Assembly: GCA_034434235.1 (NCBI GenBank)
Contig: DAOTZV010000129.1
Location: 32,140-96,139, forward strand
From: CAKZKT01 sp034434235
GTDB lineage: Bacteria > Chloroflexota > Anaerolineae > CG2-30-64-16
DNA: 64,000 bases
Direction of reading: 5' to 3'
Shown here: one piece after another, positions 49,113 to 59,268 of the stretch
Layout of the letters: every line of letters begins with the position of its first letter
How positions within the stretch are numbered: the stretch's first letter is position 1
Notes under the pieces: model-generated
Told to the model about the DNA's origin: nothing
What the model saw: the letters and a program-made list of their open reading frames with translations, nothing else
Databases searched by the model: none
Program-made: the position numbers and the translations under genes

Positions 49113-51431
49113 TCACTCCGGCTCCCAATCGAACCACAGCTCCTGCGGCGGCCTGTCGGCGACCTCGTCGGTCTCGCGGCGGTGCAGGAGCGCGGTCTTG
49201 ACGATCAGGCGCAATCGCGCCCAGTTATCAATCTTCACCCCCACCGGCGCCGGCGGGACGCCTTTGGCGTAGCGCGCCGCGTTTCGGCCGATCGCCCGGT
49301 ACGTCTCCAGCGTCAGGCTCGGCGATTGCGGAAAGAGCTCCAGGTTGTTGAGCCGGGCCAACCCGCGCTTGTGGATGACGGCCGTGCCGCGCGATTGCAG
49401 GCCGATGGCGATGCCCGATCCGCTGAGCTCTGCGCCCGCGTAGCCGATGGCCGCCAGGTCGGAGCTGCGGTACACCTTCACCACGCGGGCGGTCAACCCT
49501 TCGTCGGCCACGCCCGCCAGGATGGCCGCCAACACCGCCTCGTGCTCCAGCCCCCCGATGGTGCGGGTGAGCGCCGCGTTGAACGCCGGGCCGACCGCGA
49601 CGATCACTTCGGGTCGGGTGCCCGGCCGGGCCGGACCCAGCTCCACCAGCTTCGGCGAGGCCGGGCCGACGTGCGGCGCGACGAATTGGCGCGGGGACTG
49701 CGCCTGGCGGATGGCCTGGAGCCGGGCCCAGCGTTCCCCTGCCAGCCGATAGCCGGTGCCCGGGCCGGTGTAGTCGTTCGGATCGTTGATCGCGCTGAGG
49801 ACACGGAAGCGACCGGCCCCTCCGGCCGTCTCTGCTGCACGGGGAGAGGAAGTCCGGCTCTCCCCTCTCCTTGCAGGAGAGGGGGCGGGGGAGAGGTCGA
49901 AGATCGCGGCCGGCTGCAGATAGTCCCCCGCCACGCGCTGGCGGCCCATCTCCAGGATGTTGGCGGCCACATCTGCAAATCCGCGACGGCGCAGCGCGTC
50001 GGCCACGGCCAACATGCCCAGATCGCTCGCCAGGAAGCGGTCGGCCGCGGCCAGGTCGGCCACGGCGTCGCGGTCGGGCATGTCGTCGCTGCTGTGCGCC
50101 GTCGTGGCCGCGGCCACCTCGTCGTCGCTGATCGGCGGCAGGCCCAGCTCCGCGTAGACCGCCTGGATCGCCCGGCCGGCCCGCTCGCGCACCGCCAGGG
50201 CCGCCTTTTCGGTGATGGGGACAATCCCGCCGTCCACCTGCATGTCGCGCTGGAGCACGTTCCAGTCGTCGAAGTCCTCGGCGTCGAAGTTGCCGCCGCC
50301 GAACAGATTGTCGCGCTTGGGCACCGCGCTGTAGCCGGAGCAGATGAAGTCGGTGCCGGGGATGAACTGGAGCATGAGCTTGGCCGATTTGCGCATGGTC
50401 GAGTGCGACGCGAGCGCGTCGTTGCCCGAGGCGCATTCCAGGCCGAGCATGGAGGCGAGCAGGTTCTCGGCGAGCACCGCGCGCACGCCGGCCGGCAGCG
50501 CTTCGGGCAAGGCGATGCATGAGATCGAGCCGTTCTGCACCCCCTGGCTGCCGGCGCCCTTCGTCACCAGCAGGCAACGCGCCTCCAGGTAGAGCATCGA
50601 GCAGCGTTCGGCGTGGCCCATCAGCGCCTCAGAGCCGGTGCCCGAGGTGAAGCGCACCTTGATTCCGCGCGATGCGTAGGCCGCGGCCAGGAACGCCTTC
50701 GACCAGGGGGTGTCGTCGCCGTCCACGAAGGCCCGTTCGGTGCCGTAGACCGAGAGGGTCTCGGCGTAGGTGGTCAACCCCTTCAGCGCGATCCGCAGGC
50801 CCAACGCCTCCTCGACCGCGCATTGGGTGAGGACGCCGCCGCGGCCCGTTTGCGTGCCGACGAGGACGGCCAGCGCGTTGAGCGGCGCGTTACGGGCCAC
50901 GCGCACGGTCGTTTCGACCTCCGCGAAGCCGCGCAGGGCCGCCTCGGCCGCGTCGGCCGCGAGGAGCGCGGGATGCTCCTTCCAGTTGGTCACGTGCGCC
51001 TGGTTGGCGGGCGTCCGCCGGACGCGCATCTTGGCGAGGCCGATCATCATCTCGAGCACGTTCATGTGGCGGATGATCTCGACCAGCTTGGCCGGGGTGC
51101 AACCGGCCGCCAGCCGGCGCACGGCCGCCTGCGGCACGTTGATGTCGGCCAACATGCGCGCGATCTGGAGGGACGGCGTCGCCATGGCCTCTTCGGCCAC
51201 GGCCAGATCGAGCGCGTGGTCGGCGATGAAGATATCCAGGCTATCGAACTCGGCCCGCGGCTTGCCGTCCATCTCGACCACGCGGCCGGCCTCCAGGCGC
51301 AGGGACGGCTGCGGGTCGTAGGGGCTATCGGCGACGATCAGCCCGGCCTCGGGCCATGGCTCGACGAACGTCTCTTTGTTGATGTCGCGTTCGGCCAGGA
51401 TGGCGAAACGACGGGATGGGTTGGGTGTCAT
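49113..51431 (-). CDS. B12-dependent diol/glycerol dehydratase, large and medium subunits fused
   Basis: A 772-residue fusion. Residues 1 to about 580 match PduC/DhaB1: QAHVTNWKEHP, LTQCAVEEALGL, YAETLSVYGTERAFVDGDDT, VRFTSGTGSEALMGHAE, CASGNDALASHSTMRKSAK, FICSGYSAVPKRDNLF, DWNVLQRDMQVDGG. Residues from about 610 to the end match PduD (VIVAVGPAFNAALTRTIGG, SGSGIAIGLQSRGTAVIHK, PQSPSLTLETYRAIG). The subunits are usually separate. It converts 1,2-propanediol or glycerol to the aldehyde with adenosylcobalamin. An in-frame repeat of about 85 bp sits in a C-terminal hairpin of the large-subunit part. The start lacks a Shine-Dalgarno. No reactivase or microcompartment genes are in the window. Confidence 0.9.
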   Translation of the reverse strand: MTPNPSRRFAILAERDINKETFVEPWPEAGLIVADSPYDPQPSLRLEAGRVVEMDGKPRAEFDSLDIFIADHALDLAVAEEAMATPSLQIARMLADINVPQAAVRRLAAGCTPAKLVEIIRHMNVLEMMIGLAKMRVRRTPANQAHVTNWKEHPALLAADAAEAALRGFAEVETTVRVARNAPLNALAVLVGTQTGRGGVLTQCAVEEALGLRIALKGLTTYAETLSVYGTERAFVDGDDTPWSKAFLAAAYASRGIKVRFTSGTGSEALMGHAERCSMLYLEARCLLVTKGAGSQGVQNGSISCIALPEALPAGVRAVLAENLLASMLGLECASGNDALASHSTMRKSAKLMLQFIPGTDFICSGYSAVPKRDNLFGGGNFDAEDFDDWNVLQRDMQVDGGIVPITEKAALAVRERAGRAIQAVYAELGLPPISDDEVAAATTAHSSDDMPDRDAVADLAAADRFLASDLGMLAVADALRRRGFADVAANILEMGRQRVAGDYLQPAAIFDLSPAPSPARRGESRTSSPRAAETAGGAGRFRVLSAINDPNDYTGPGTGYRLAGERWARLQAIRQAQSPRQFVAPHVGPASPKLVELGPARPGTRPEVIVAVGPAFNAALTRTIGGLEHEAVLAAILAGVADEGLTARVVKVYRSSDLAAIGYAGAELSGSGIAIGLQSRGTAVIHKRGLARLNNLELFPQSPSLTLETYRAIGRNAARYAKGVPPAPVGVKIDNWARLRLIVKTALLHRRETDEVADRPPQELWFDWEPE
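49812..49897. repeat. CTCTCC-type palindromic element inside the dehydratase gene
   Basis: About 85 bp with the palindrome CCCTCTCCTTGCAGGAGAGGG (arms about 49863-49883) and an outer GGGGAGAGG/CTCCCCT pair. Read in frame it adds about 28 residues (SPAPSPARRGE-type) between DYLQPAAIFD and RFRVLSAINDPNDY, where PduC has a short turn. Confidence 0.87.
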
Positions 51432-51433
51432 GG

Positions 51434-51497
51434 GTAGTCGAGTAGTCGAGTAGTCAGATAGTCAAGTAGTCAGATAGTCGGGTAATCGGACAGTCAG
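51434..51497. repeat. Octamer tandem repeat GTAGTCGA (eight copies)
   Basis: Eight units of 8 bases (GTAGTCGA, GTAGTCGA, GTAGTCAG, ATAGTCAA and variants). It ends 3 bp before the start codon of the dehydratase gene and occupies the place of a ribosome-binding site. Confidence 0.85.
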
Positions 51498-51560
51498 CGA
51501 TGCTCCAAGCCGGTCTGTGACCGGCGGTCGGGGGTCACCCTCTGAGCCTGAATGCGTGGT

Positions 51561-51644
51561 CTACTGAGTCTTGTGTGCTTTGGCGGCCCGGACTGCGTTG
51601 AGATAGGTCTCTTCGGTCTTGAGCACGTGTTCGAGCACCTGCAT
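51561..51644 (-). pseudogene. Possible remnant ORF after the TIM-barrel stop codon
   Basis: A 27-residue ORF (MQVLEHVLKTEETYLNAVRA, ending KAHKTQ) in the same frame as the gene ending at 51669. Reading past that stop would give a continuous extension. Not recognised; it could be a truncated former C-terminus or a chance ORF. Confidence 0.25.
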
Positions 51645-51668
51645 CGTATCAAGCCTCGGGATTGCTTT

Positions 51669-52421
51669 CTACGCCTTCCCCATCCTGCGCAGGTTGTCCA
51701 GGCATCGCGCCACCACTTCCAGCGGCGGGTACTTGTAGCTTTCCTGCTCGACGATGTACCACTCGGTGCCGCCCTGCGTCTCGCACAGCTCGAAGACGCG
51801 TTGCCACGGCACATCCCCTTCGCCCAGGATCGCCAGCGGATCGGTCGCCGAGTACTCCTTGAGGTGCACGGTGATCGCCCGGCCGGGGTAGCGCGCCAGG
51901 TAGGGGATCGGGTCGCCGCCGCCGTGCAGCGCGTTGCCGATGTCCACCTGCATGATCACCTCTTTGCGGGTGTTGCTGAAGAAGGTATCCCACGGCAGCT
52001 CGCCTTCCAGCGGCTGGAATTCGATGGCGTGATTGTGATAGCCGACGAGCATGCCGTAGGGCCGGAGCCGCTCGGCGATCTCGTTGAAGATGCCGGCCGT
52101 GCGCAGCCACGCGGCGCGCGAGCTGCGATATTCCTCGGCCAGCGCCGGCACCACCAGGTACTTGTTGCCGAGGATCTGGTTGAACTCGACGGTGCGGAGC
52201 AGCTCATCGCCCAAGAGGGTGTCGAGCCGGATGTGCGTGCCGCAGCACTTCAAGCCCAGGTCGTCGAGCATGGCGCGCAGTTCCCTGGCCGTGCGATCGT
52301 AGTAGCCGGCGAACTCAACGCCGACGTAGCCCATCTTCGCCACCGCGGCCAACGTGCCGGGCAGATCCGCCGCGCACTCGTGGCGAACGGAATAGAGTTG
52401 GAGTCCGATTGGGATGGTCAT
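51669..52421 (-). CDS. Sugar phosphate isomerase/epimerase-like TIM barrel
   Basis: A 250-residue AP-endonuclease-2-like barrel (IPIGLQLYSVRHECAAD at the start; GYHNHAIEF; VIMQVDIGNALHGGGDP; ITVHLKEYS; IVEQESYK). The metal-binding residues of the family are in these segments. The ATG at 52421 follows GGAGGACATCCC; the frame extends to a TTG at 52442 within a repeat. Such genes commonly accompany Gfo dehydrogenases in inositol or keto-sugar catabolism, as here. Confidence 0.83.
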   Translation of the reverse strand: MTIPIGLQLYSVRHECAADLPGTLAAVAKMGYVGVEFAGYYDRTARELRAMLDDLGLKCCGTHIRLDTLLGDELLRTVEFNQILGNKYLVVPALAEEYRSSRAAWLRTAGIFNEIAERLRPYGMLVGYHNHAIEFQPLEGELPWDTFFSNTRKEVIMQVDIGNALHGGGDPIPYLARYPGRAITVHLKEYSATDPLAILGEGDVPWQRVFELCETQGGTEWYIVEQESYKYPPLEVVARCLDNLRRMGKA

Positions 52422-52440
52422 GGGATGTCCTCCGATAGTC

Positions 52441-52503
52441 AAACGTCAAACGTAAAACGTCAAACGTAAAACGTCAAACGTGAAACGTGAGACGTTTTAC
52501 GTT
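52441..52503. repeat. Heptamer tandem repeat AAACGTN (nine units, last two inverted)
   Basis: Units AAACGTC, AAACGTA and AAACGTG alternate, then the array flips to ACGTTTTACG, so the RNA could fold as a hairpin. It fills 63 of the 82 bases between the TIM-barrel start and the dehydrogenase stop, and ends exactly at that stop codon. Confidence 0.92.
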
Positions 52504-53610
52504 TTACTTTTCACGATACTCTATCCCCGCCGCCTCGATCTCCGCAGCCGTCACTTCGCGGCCGAGGTGGCTGGAGAGATAGATGCCCTCGGTGATCAGG
52601 GCGGTCTTGAGCGCCAGGCCGGCCGTGTCGAGCAGCGGCACGCGGCCGAGCTGCGCCCAAACCCAGTGGCGCTGCGAATGGTCGAAGCCGGCCTCGAGCG
52701 GGTTGCACTGATGCCAGCGCCAGTCGGCCTGTTTGATGTCGAACGTGGCGTTCATCTCCATGTCCGACAGGGTGGTGAAGTAGCCGAACGGCTCGACCCG
52801 CAACCCGGCGTGCGAGCCGAACACGCGGTCGCCGTCCGAGCTGTCGGCGTGGATCGCCCATGCTTCTTCGATGAAGTAGGTGATCCCGCCGGCCAGGCGC
52901 ACCAGGCCCATGCCGAGCTCCTCGACGTTGTAATTGCCCGAGGCCCGGCGGTCGGGGTACATGTTGTCGAGCATCTGATAGGTGCGGCCCGAGACGGTCT
53001 CGACGGCCGGATTGCCGAGCAACCACATCATGCGCGCGATGTGATAGACCGCCATGTCCACCAGCGCGCCGCCGCCGGCCATCTCTTTCTGGACGAAGGC
53101 CGGCGTGCCGTAGCCGTCCACCCACGGCCGGCCGCGGCGGCGGTAATGCGACGACTTGGCGTAGTAGATCTGGCCGAGCTGGCCTTCGTCAATCATCCGT
53201 TTGGCCGCGCGCGCCTCCGGCGTGTAGAGCGTGTTGAGCTGGATGTGGAGCATCCGGCCGGTGCGCCGGGCGGTGTCGTACATCGCCTTTGCCTCTGAGT
53301 ATACCCAAGACATCGGCTTTTCGCAATAGACGTTCTTGCCCGCCTCCAGCGCGGCGATGGTCACCGCCGCGTGCAATCGGTTGTGCAACGCCACGTCTAC
53401 CGACTGGATGTCGTCTCGTCGGAGCAGCTCCCGGTAGTCGCTGTAAACCGCCACCTCCGGGCCAATGGCCTGGGCCACCCGCCGCGCTTCGTCCTCGCGC
53501 AGGTCGCACACGGCCACGATCTCGGCTTCGGGGACCTCTTTGTAGCGCTCGACGTGGACCTTGCCGATCTGGCCCACGCCGATGATGCCGATGCGGACTT
53601 TGTCGGTCAT
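52504..53610 (-). CDS. Gfo/Idh/MocA family oxidoreductase (second copy)
   Basis: A 368-residue NAD(P)-dependent dehydrogenase. The Rossmann start is RIGIIGVGQIGKVHVERY and the catalytic EKP motif is YCEKPMSWV (Lys in EKP). It has the C-terminal alpha/beta substrate domain. ATG after AAGGAG. It overlaps the stop of the downstream-listed ABC exporter gene by 4 bases (ATGA), so co-transcription is likely. Substrate probably a sugar or inositol derivative. Confidence 0.86.
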   Translation of the reverse strand: MTDKVRIGIIGVGQIGKVHVERYKEVPEAEIVAVCDLREDEARRVAQAIGPEVAVYSDYRELLRRDDIQSVDVALHNRLHAAVTIAALEAGKNVYCEKPMSWVYSEAKAMYDTARRTGRMLHIQLNTLYTPEARAAKRMIDEGQLGQIYYAKSSHYRRRGRPWVDGYGTPAFVQKEMAGGGALVDMAVYHIARMMWLLGNPAVETVSGRTYQMLDNMYPDRRASGNYNVEELGMGLVRLAGGITYFIEEAWAIHADSSDGDRVFGSHAGLRVEPFGYFTTLSDMEMNATFDIKQADWRWHQCNPLEAGFDHSQRHWVWAQLGRVPLLDTAGLALKTALITEGIYLSSHLGREVTAAEIEAAGIEYREK

Positions 53611-55481
53611 GGTGCACTCCTTGGGGAGTAGATATTGGGGTATTGGATCTTGGACGCGGTCGGTTCCGCGAAACCCATCGTGTACAGGTGGTAATATGCC
53701 CCGCGGCGCGCCAGCAGCTCCTGATGCGTCCCCTGCTCGATGATCCGACCATGGGCGAGCACCACGATCTGGTCGGCGCGGACGATGGTGCTGAGGCGGT
53801 GCGCGATGACGAACGCGGTGCGCCCCTCCAGCAGGCGATCCATCGCCTCCTGAATGACCTTCTCGGTCTGCGTGTCAATGCTCGACGTGGCCTCGTCGAG
53901 CACGAGGATGCGCGGGTCGGCCAGGAGCGCGCGGGCGAACGCCAGCAGTTGTCGCTGGCCCACCGACAGGCTGGCGCCCCCCTCCTCCACCATCGTCTGG
54001 TAGCCGAAGGGCAGCGCCTCGATGAACTCGTGCGCGCCGATCGCCCGCGCGGCCGCGACGATCTCATCGTCGCTCGCGTCGAGCCGGCCGTAGCGAATGT
54101 TGTCGGCTACGGTGCCGCGGAAGAGGAACGTCTCCTGGAGCACGATCCCCATCTGCCGGCGCAAAGAGGAGAGCTCCACGTCGCGCACGTCATAGCCGTC
54201 AATGCGCACGCTGCCGGCCTTCACGTCATACGAACGGTTCAGCAGCTTGACCAGCGTGCTCTTGCCCGAACCGGTCGCGCCGACCAGGGCGATGAGCTGG
54301 CCGGGCCGCACGTGCAGATTGATGTCGTGCAGAACGGGAAGATCGGGTTCGTAGTGGAAATACACGTGATCGTAGATCACCTCGCCCCGGATCGGCGGCA
54401 TCTCCGGCGCGCCGGGCTTGCTCTCGATCTCGATCGGCCGATCGAGCAGGCCGAAGATGCGCTCGCCGGCCGTCATCGCCTGTTGCAGCGTGTTGTAGCG
54501 CTCGGCCAGATCGCGAATCGGGTCGAAGAAGCGACCGATGTACATCACGAACGCCACGAGCACGCCGGGGGTGAAGACGCTACCGCCCACGGCCAGCGCG
54601 CCGCCGAAGCCGATCACCAGCGCCACCGCCAGCGTGCCGAGGAAATCCACGGCCGGGAAAAACATGGCCGAGAGCCGCGCCGCGCGCTGTTGCGCCCGGT
54701 TGAAGCGATAGTTGATCTGGTTGACGAACTTCTCCAGGTTCAGCTTCTCCCGCGTGAACGCCTGCACCACGCGCACGCCCTGGATGTTCTCCTCGATGTA
54801 GCCCAGCATCCGTCCGTTGTAATAGCGCACGCGACGCCAGTTGTCGCGTGCCCGCGCCCGCCACATGGCCGTCAACAGCGCCATGATCGGCAGCACCGCG
54901 AAGGTGATGAGCGACAGCCGCCAGTCCAGCGCCAGCATCACGATCACGATCCCGATCAACGTGAAGAGGTCGGACGCAGTGCCGACGATGGCCCAGGTGA
55001 CCAGCTCCTGCAGCGCGTTGATGTCGGAGGTCATGCGCGACATCAGGATGCCGACGTCGGCCTTGTCGAAGAAGCTCATGGACTGGCGCTGGAACTTCTC
55101 GAACAGGTCGCGGCGCACGCCGTAGATGCTGGACTGTCCGGCCTCGGCCACGGCCGCCACCTGGGCCGCACGCGCGATCCAGCCGACCAGTTGTGCCAGG
55201 AGGAAGACGGCGATCAGCCCGCGGAGCAGTCCCATGTCGCCGGCCGGGATGGCGTTGTCGAGGGTCAGCTTGATGATGTAGGGGCCGGCGAGAGATGTGG
55301 CCGTGATGACGCCCATCAGCAGCAGCGCGATGAGCATCTGCCGGCCGTAGGGCCGCACGTAGCGGAACAGCCGGCCGACGATGCGGCGGTCGTAGCCCCG
55401 AAACTGGAGGTCTTCGGGGAGGTCGAATTCGACCTGGCCTTCCTTGAAGAGGCTGCGGAAACGTTGGATGAGCGCGGCCAT
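53607..55481 (-). CDS. ABC exporter half-transporter with degenerate signature (partner B)
   Basis: A 624-residue half-transporter (six helices, about 35-340, then ATPase). Walker A is GATGSGKST, Walker B ILVLDEATSSID with the catalytic Glu, and the signature is LSVGQRQL instead of LSGGQ. The preceding gene encodes the complementary half with LSGGQ but an Asp in place of the catalytic Glu, the asymmetry typical of heterodimeric exporters such as TM287/288. ATG at 55481 after GAGAGG; the longer frame reads through the partner gene. It exports drugs, lipids or peptides. Confidence 0.89.
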   Translation of the reverse strand: MAALIQRFRSLFKEGQVEFDLPEDLQFRGYDRRIVGRLFRYVRPYGRQMLIALLLMGVITATSLAGPYIIKLTLDNAIPAGDMGLLRGLIAVFLLAQLVGWIARAAQVAAVAEAGQSSIYGVRRDLFEKFQRQSMSFFDKADVGILMSRMTSDINALQELVTWAIVGTASDLFTLIGIVIVMLALDWRLSLITFAVLPIMALLTAMWRARARDNWRRVRYYNGRMLGYIEENIQGVRVVQAFTREKLNLEKFVNQINYRFNRAQQRAARLSAMFFPAVDFLGTLAVALVIGFGGALAVGGSVFTPGVLVAFVMYIGRFFDPIRDLAERYNTLQQAMTAGERIFGLLDRPIEIESKPGAPEMPPIRGEVIYDHVYFHYEPDLPVLHDINLHVRPGQLIALVGATGSGKSTLVKLLNRSYDVKAGSVRIDGYDVRDVELSSLRRQMGIVLQETFLFRGTVADNIRYGRLDASDDEIVAAARAIGAHEFIEALPFGYQTMVEEGGASLSVGQRQLLAFARALLADPRILVLDEATSSIDTQTEKVIQEAMDRLLEGRTAFVIAHRLSTIVRADQIVVLAHGRIIEQGTHQELLARRGAYYHLYTMGFAEPTASKIQYPNIYSPRSAP

Positions 55482-55482
55482 G

Positions 55483-57285
<1,803 letters not shown>

Positions 57286-57307
57286 CGGTTGTGTCTCCGA
57301 AGCTCAT

Positions 57308-57383
57308 GGCGTGCGCCCCGGGCCAACGGGCGGATGCCGTCCGCCCCTACCGCCTGCAACGGCGCCCTGTCTGGGCGCACGCC
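57308..57383. repeat. Nested palindromes in the gap before the ABC exporter
   Basis: GGCGTGCGCCC (57308-57318) pairs with GGGCGCACGCC (57373-57383) and encloses GGGCGGATGCCGTCCGCCC (57328-57346), itself a hairpin. It occupies most of the 106-base gap between the dehydrogenase stop and the exporter start. Dispersed-repeat type; no T-run. Confidence 0.7.
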
Positions 57384-57391
57384 GTTTGCCC

Positions 57392-58432
57392 TTACTGCAC
57401 CTGCACCGGCCGTCCCTGTTCGGCGCTGGCGTAGATCGCGTCGAGGATCTCCATCACCCGCACGCCCTCTTCGGCCGTGGCGATATGCGGCGTGTCGGTC
57501 ACGATGCTCTCCACGAAGTGCGCCATTGGCTTGGGGACCGGTTTGGTCGGGCCGTGTAAGGTCATGTTGTAGTGCGAGCCGTTGCGCTCCAGATAGATCT
57601 CCGCCTCGAAGGTATAGCCCTCCTGGACGTTGCGCTGCACCAGCCCGGCCTTCGTGCCGTAGAGCCGCGTCTCCATCAGCTCCCGTTCGCTGATGTTGGC
57701 CGCCCACGACGCCTCGACCACCAGCGATGCGCCGTTCTCGAAGGTGATCATCGCCGCGGCCAGATCCTCCACATCGTAGCGCGCGCCCTGTTGCGCGGCC
57801 AGCTCGCTCGCGATGGGGTTGTACGTCTTGCCCAGCACCCAGGCCGGCCTGGGATAGCCCATCAGCCAGAGCGCCAGGTCGAGACGATGCACGCCCAGGT
57901 CAATCAGCGGGCCGCCGCCGGAGAGCGCCTTCTGGCCGAACCAGCCGCCGAAGCCCGGCAGGCCCCGGCGCCGATGCCACACCGTGCGGCCGAAGTAGAT
58001 GTCGCCCACCAGGCCGGCGTCCACCTCGGCCTTGAGCGCGAAGCTCTGCTCGGTGAAGCGCCACGAGAAGTTGATCATCAGCCGTTTGCCCGCGGCCCGG
58101 CTCGCCGCCAGCATCTCGGCCGCCTCCCTCGCGTTCATCGCCATCGGCTTCTCGCACAACACGTGACACCCCGCGGCGAACGCGGCCAGTGTCAGCTCGC
58201 GATGATACTTGTTCGGCGTGGCGATGCTCACGATGTCGAGCCGCTCCTTCGCCAGCATCTCCTCGGCCGAGGCGTAGCGGTTCGGCACGCCGAACTTGTC
58301 GCCGATCTCTTGCAGCCGGCCGGCGTCCGGGTCGGCGATGGCCACCACCTCCGCCCGGGGATGCGTCTGGTAGCCGGCGATATGGTGTCGGCCCATCCCC
58401 AAGCCGATCACACCGACGCGTAACTTGTTCAT
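57392..58432 (-). CDS. Gfo/Idh/MocA family oxidoreductase (third copy, ThuB-like position)
   Basis: A 346-residue dehydrogenase: VGVIGLGMGRHHIAGY at the start, EKP motif CEKPMAMNAREA, and GGGPLIDLGVHRLDLAL in the substrate domain. The upstream neighbour is a ThuA-like gene; in rhizobia, ThuA and the Gfo-type ThuB together turn trehalose into its 3-keto form. A keto-disaccharide pathway is therefore a reasonable guess. ATG at 58432 after AAGGACGACCC. Confidence 0.86.
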   Translation of the reverse strand: MNKLRVGVIGLGMGRHHIAGYQTHPRAEVVAIADPDAGRLQEIGDKFGVPNRYASAEEMLAKERLDIVSIATPNKYHRELTLAAFAAGCHVLCEKPMAMNAREAAEMLAASRAAGKRLMINFSWRFTEQSFALKAEVDAGLVGDIYFGRTVWHRRRGLPGFGGWFGQKALSGGGPLIDLGVHRLDLALWLMGYPRPAWVLGKTYNPIASELAAQQGARYDVEDLAAAMITFENGASLVVEASWAANISERELMETRLYGTKAGLVQRNVQEGYTFEAEIYLERNGSHYNMTLHGPTKPVPKPMAHFVESIVTDTPHIATAEEGVRVMEILDAIYASAEQGRPVQVQ

Positions 58433-58453
58433 GGGTCGTCCTTGTTTGATGAC

Positions 58454-58502
58454 GCATCACGCATCACGTTTCGCGCATCACGTTTTACGTTTCACGCCTC
58501 AC
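58454..58502. repeat. Heptamer tandem repeat GCATCAC/GTTTTAC (seven copies)
   Basis: Seven units of 7 bases, GCATCAC (three), GTTTCGC, GTTTTAC, GTTTCAC, GCCTCAC. The T-rich units are the inverse of the AAACGTA family at 33254. The array covers the stop codon and last codons of the ThuA-like gene. Confidence 0.9.
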
Positions 58503-59241
58503 TCACCGGCTCCAGCGGCGTCTTGGCGTTCGGCGCCTGTTTCAGATCGCGAAAGCCGACGACCCTGACCGGCGCGGCCCAGCGCACCGCGTTGGCGAGC
58601 ACCTGGCGCACCTCCGGCTGGTAGTAGATCGGGAAGCTCTCGTGGCCGGGCGAGAAATAGAAGACCTTGCCGCGGCCGCGGTAGTACGCGCACCCGCTGC
58701 GGAACACCTCGCCGCCCGGATACCAGGAGATGAAGATCAGCTCGTCGGGCTGCGGGATGTCGAAAAACTCGCCGTACATCTCGGTGTGTGGGATCTCGAA
58801 GTAGGGCCCCAGGCCCTCGACGATGGGATGACCGGGCGCGACGACCCACACCCGCTCCTTCTCGCCCAGCTCGCGCCAGATGAGCGAGCAGTTGGTGCCC
58901 ATCATCCGCTTGAAGATCTTCGAGAAGTGGCCGGAGTGGAGCACGATCAGCCCCATGCCTTCGAGCACGCGGGCCTGCACCCGATCCACCAGCTCGTCGG
59001 GCACGTCGCGATGCGCCATGTGCCCCCACCAGATCAGCACGTCGGTGCTGTTCAGCACCTCGTCGGGGAGGCCGTTGGCCGGATCGTCCAGCGTAGCGGT
59101 GCGCACCTCGAAGTCGGGATGCGCCTGCAACCCCTCGGCGATCGCGCCGTGGATCCCCTGCGGATAGACCGCGGCGATGTGGGCGTCGCGCTTCTCGTGG
59201 CGCCCTTCGTTCCACACGGTGACACGGATCTTGTTCGACAT
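58492..59241 (-). CDS. ThuA-like protein (trehalose utilisation domain)
   Basis: A 249-residue protein of the ThuA fold, class-I glutamine-amidotransferase-like (IRVTVWNEGRHEK, DVLIWWGHMAHRDVPDE, GLIVLHSGHFSKIFKRMMGT, RGKVFYFSPGHESFPIYYQ). Family members take part in processing 3-keto-disaccharides from trehalose. ATG after AAGGAGATACTTCCC. Followed by a Gfo dehydrogenase (ThuB position). The final residues lie in a heptamer repeat. Confidence 0.86.
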   Translation of the reverse strand: MSNKIRVTVWNEGRHEKRDAHIAAVYPQGIHGAIAEGLQAHPDFEVRTATLDDPANGLPDEVLNSTDVLIWWGHMAHRDVPDELVDRVQARVLEGMGLIVLHSGHFSKIFKRMMGTNCSLIWRELGEKERVWVVAPGHPIVEGLGPYFEIPHTEMYGEFFDIPQPDELIFISWYPGGEVFRSGCAYYRGRGKVFYFSPGHESFPIYYQPEVRQVLANAVRWAAPVRVVGFRDLKQAPNAKTPLEPVSEA

Positions 59242-59268
59242 GGGAAGTATCTCCTTTCAGCAAAACGG

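Noticed and set aside
48639..51431. Bacterial microcompartment (pdu-type) locus
   Set aside because: Only dehydratase subunits are present; no shell protein, reactivase, aldehyde dehydrogenase or phosphotransacylase genes lie next to them.
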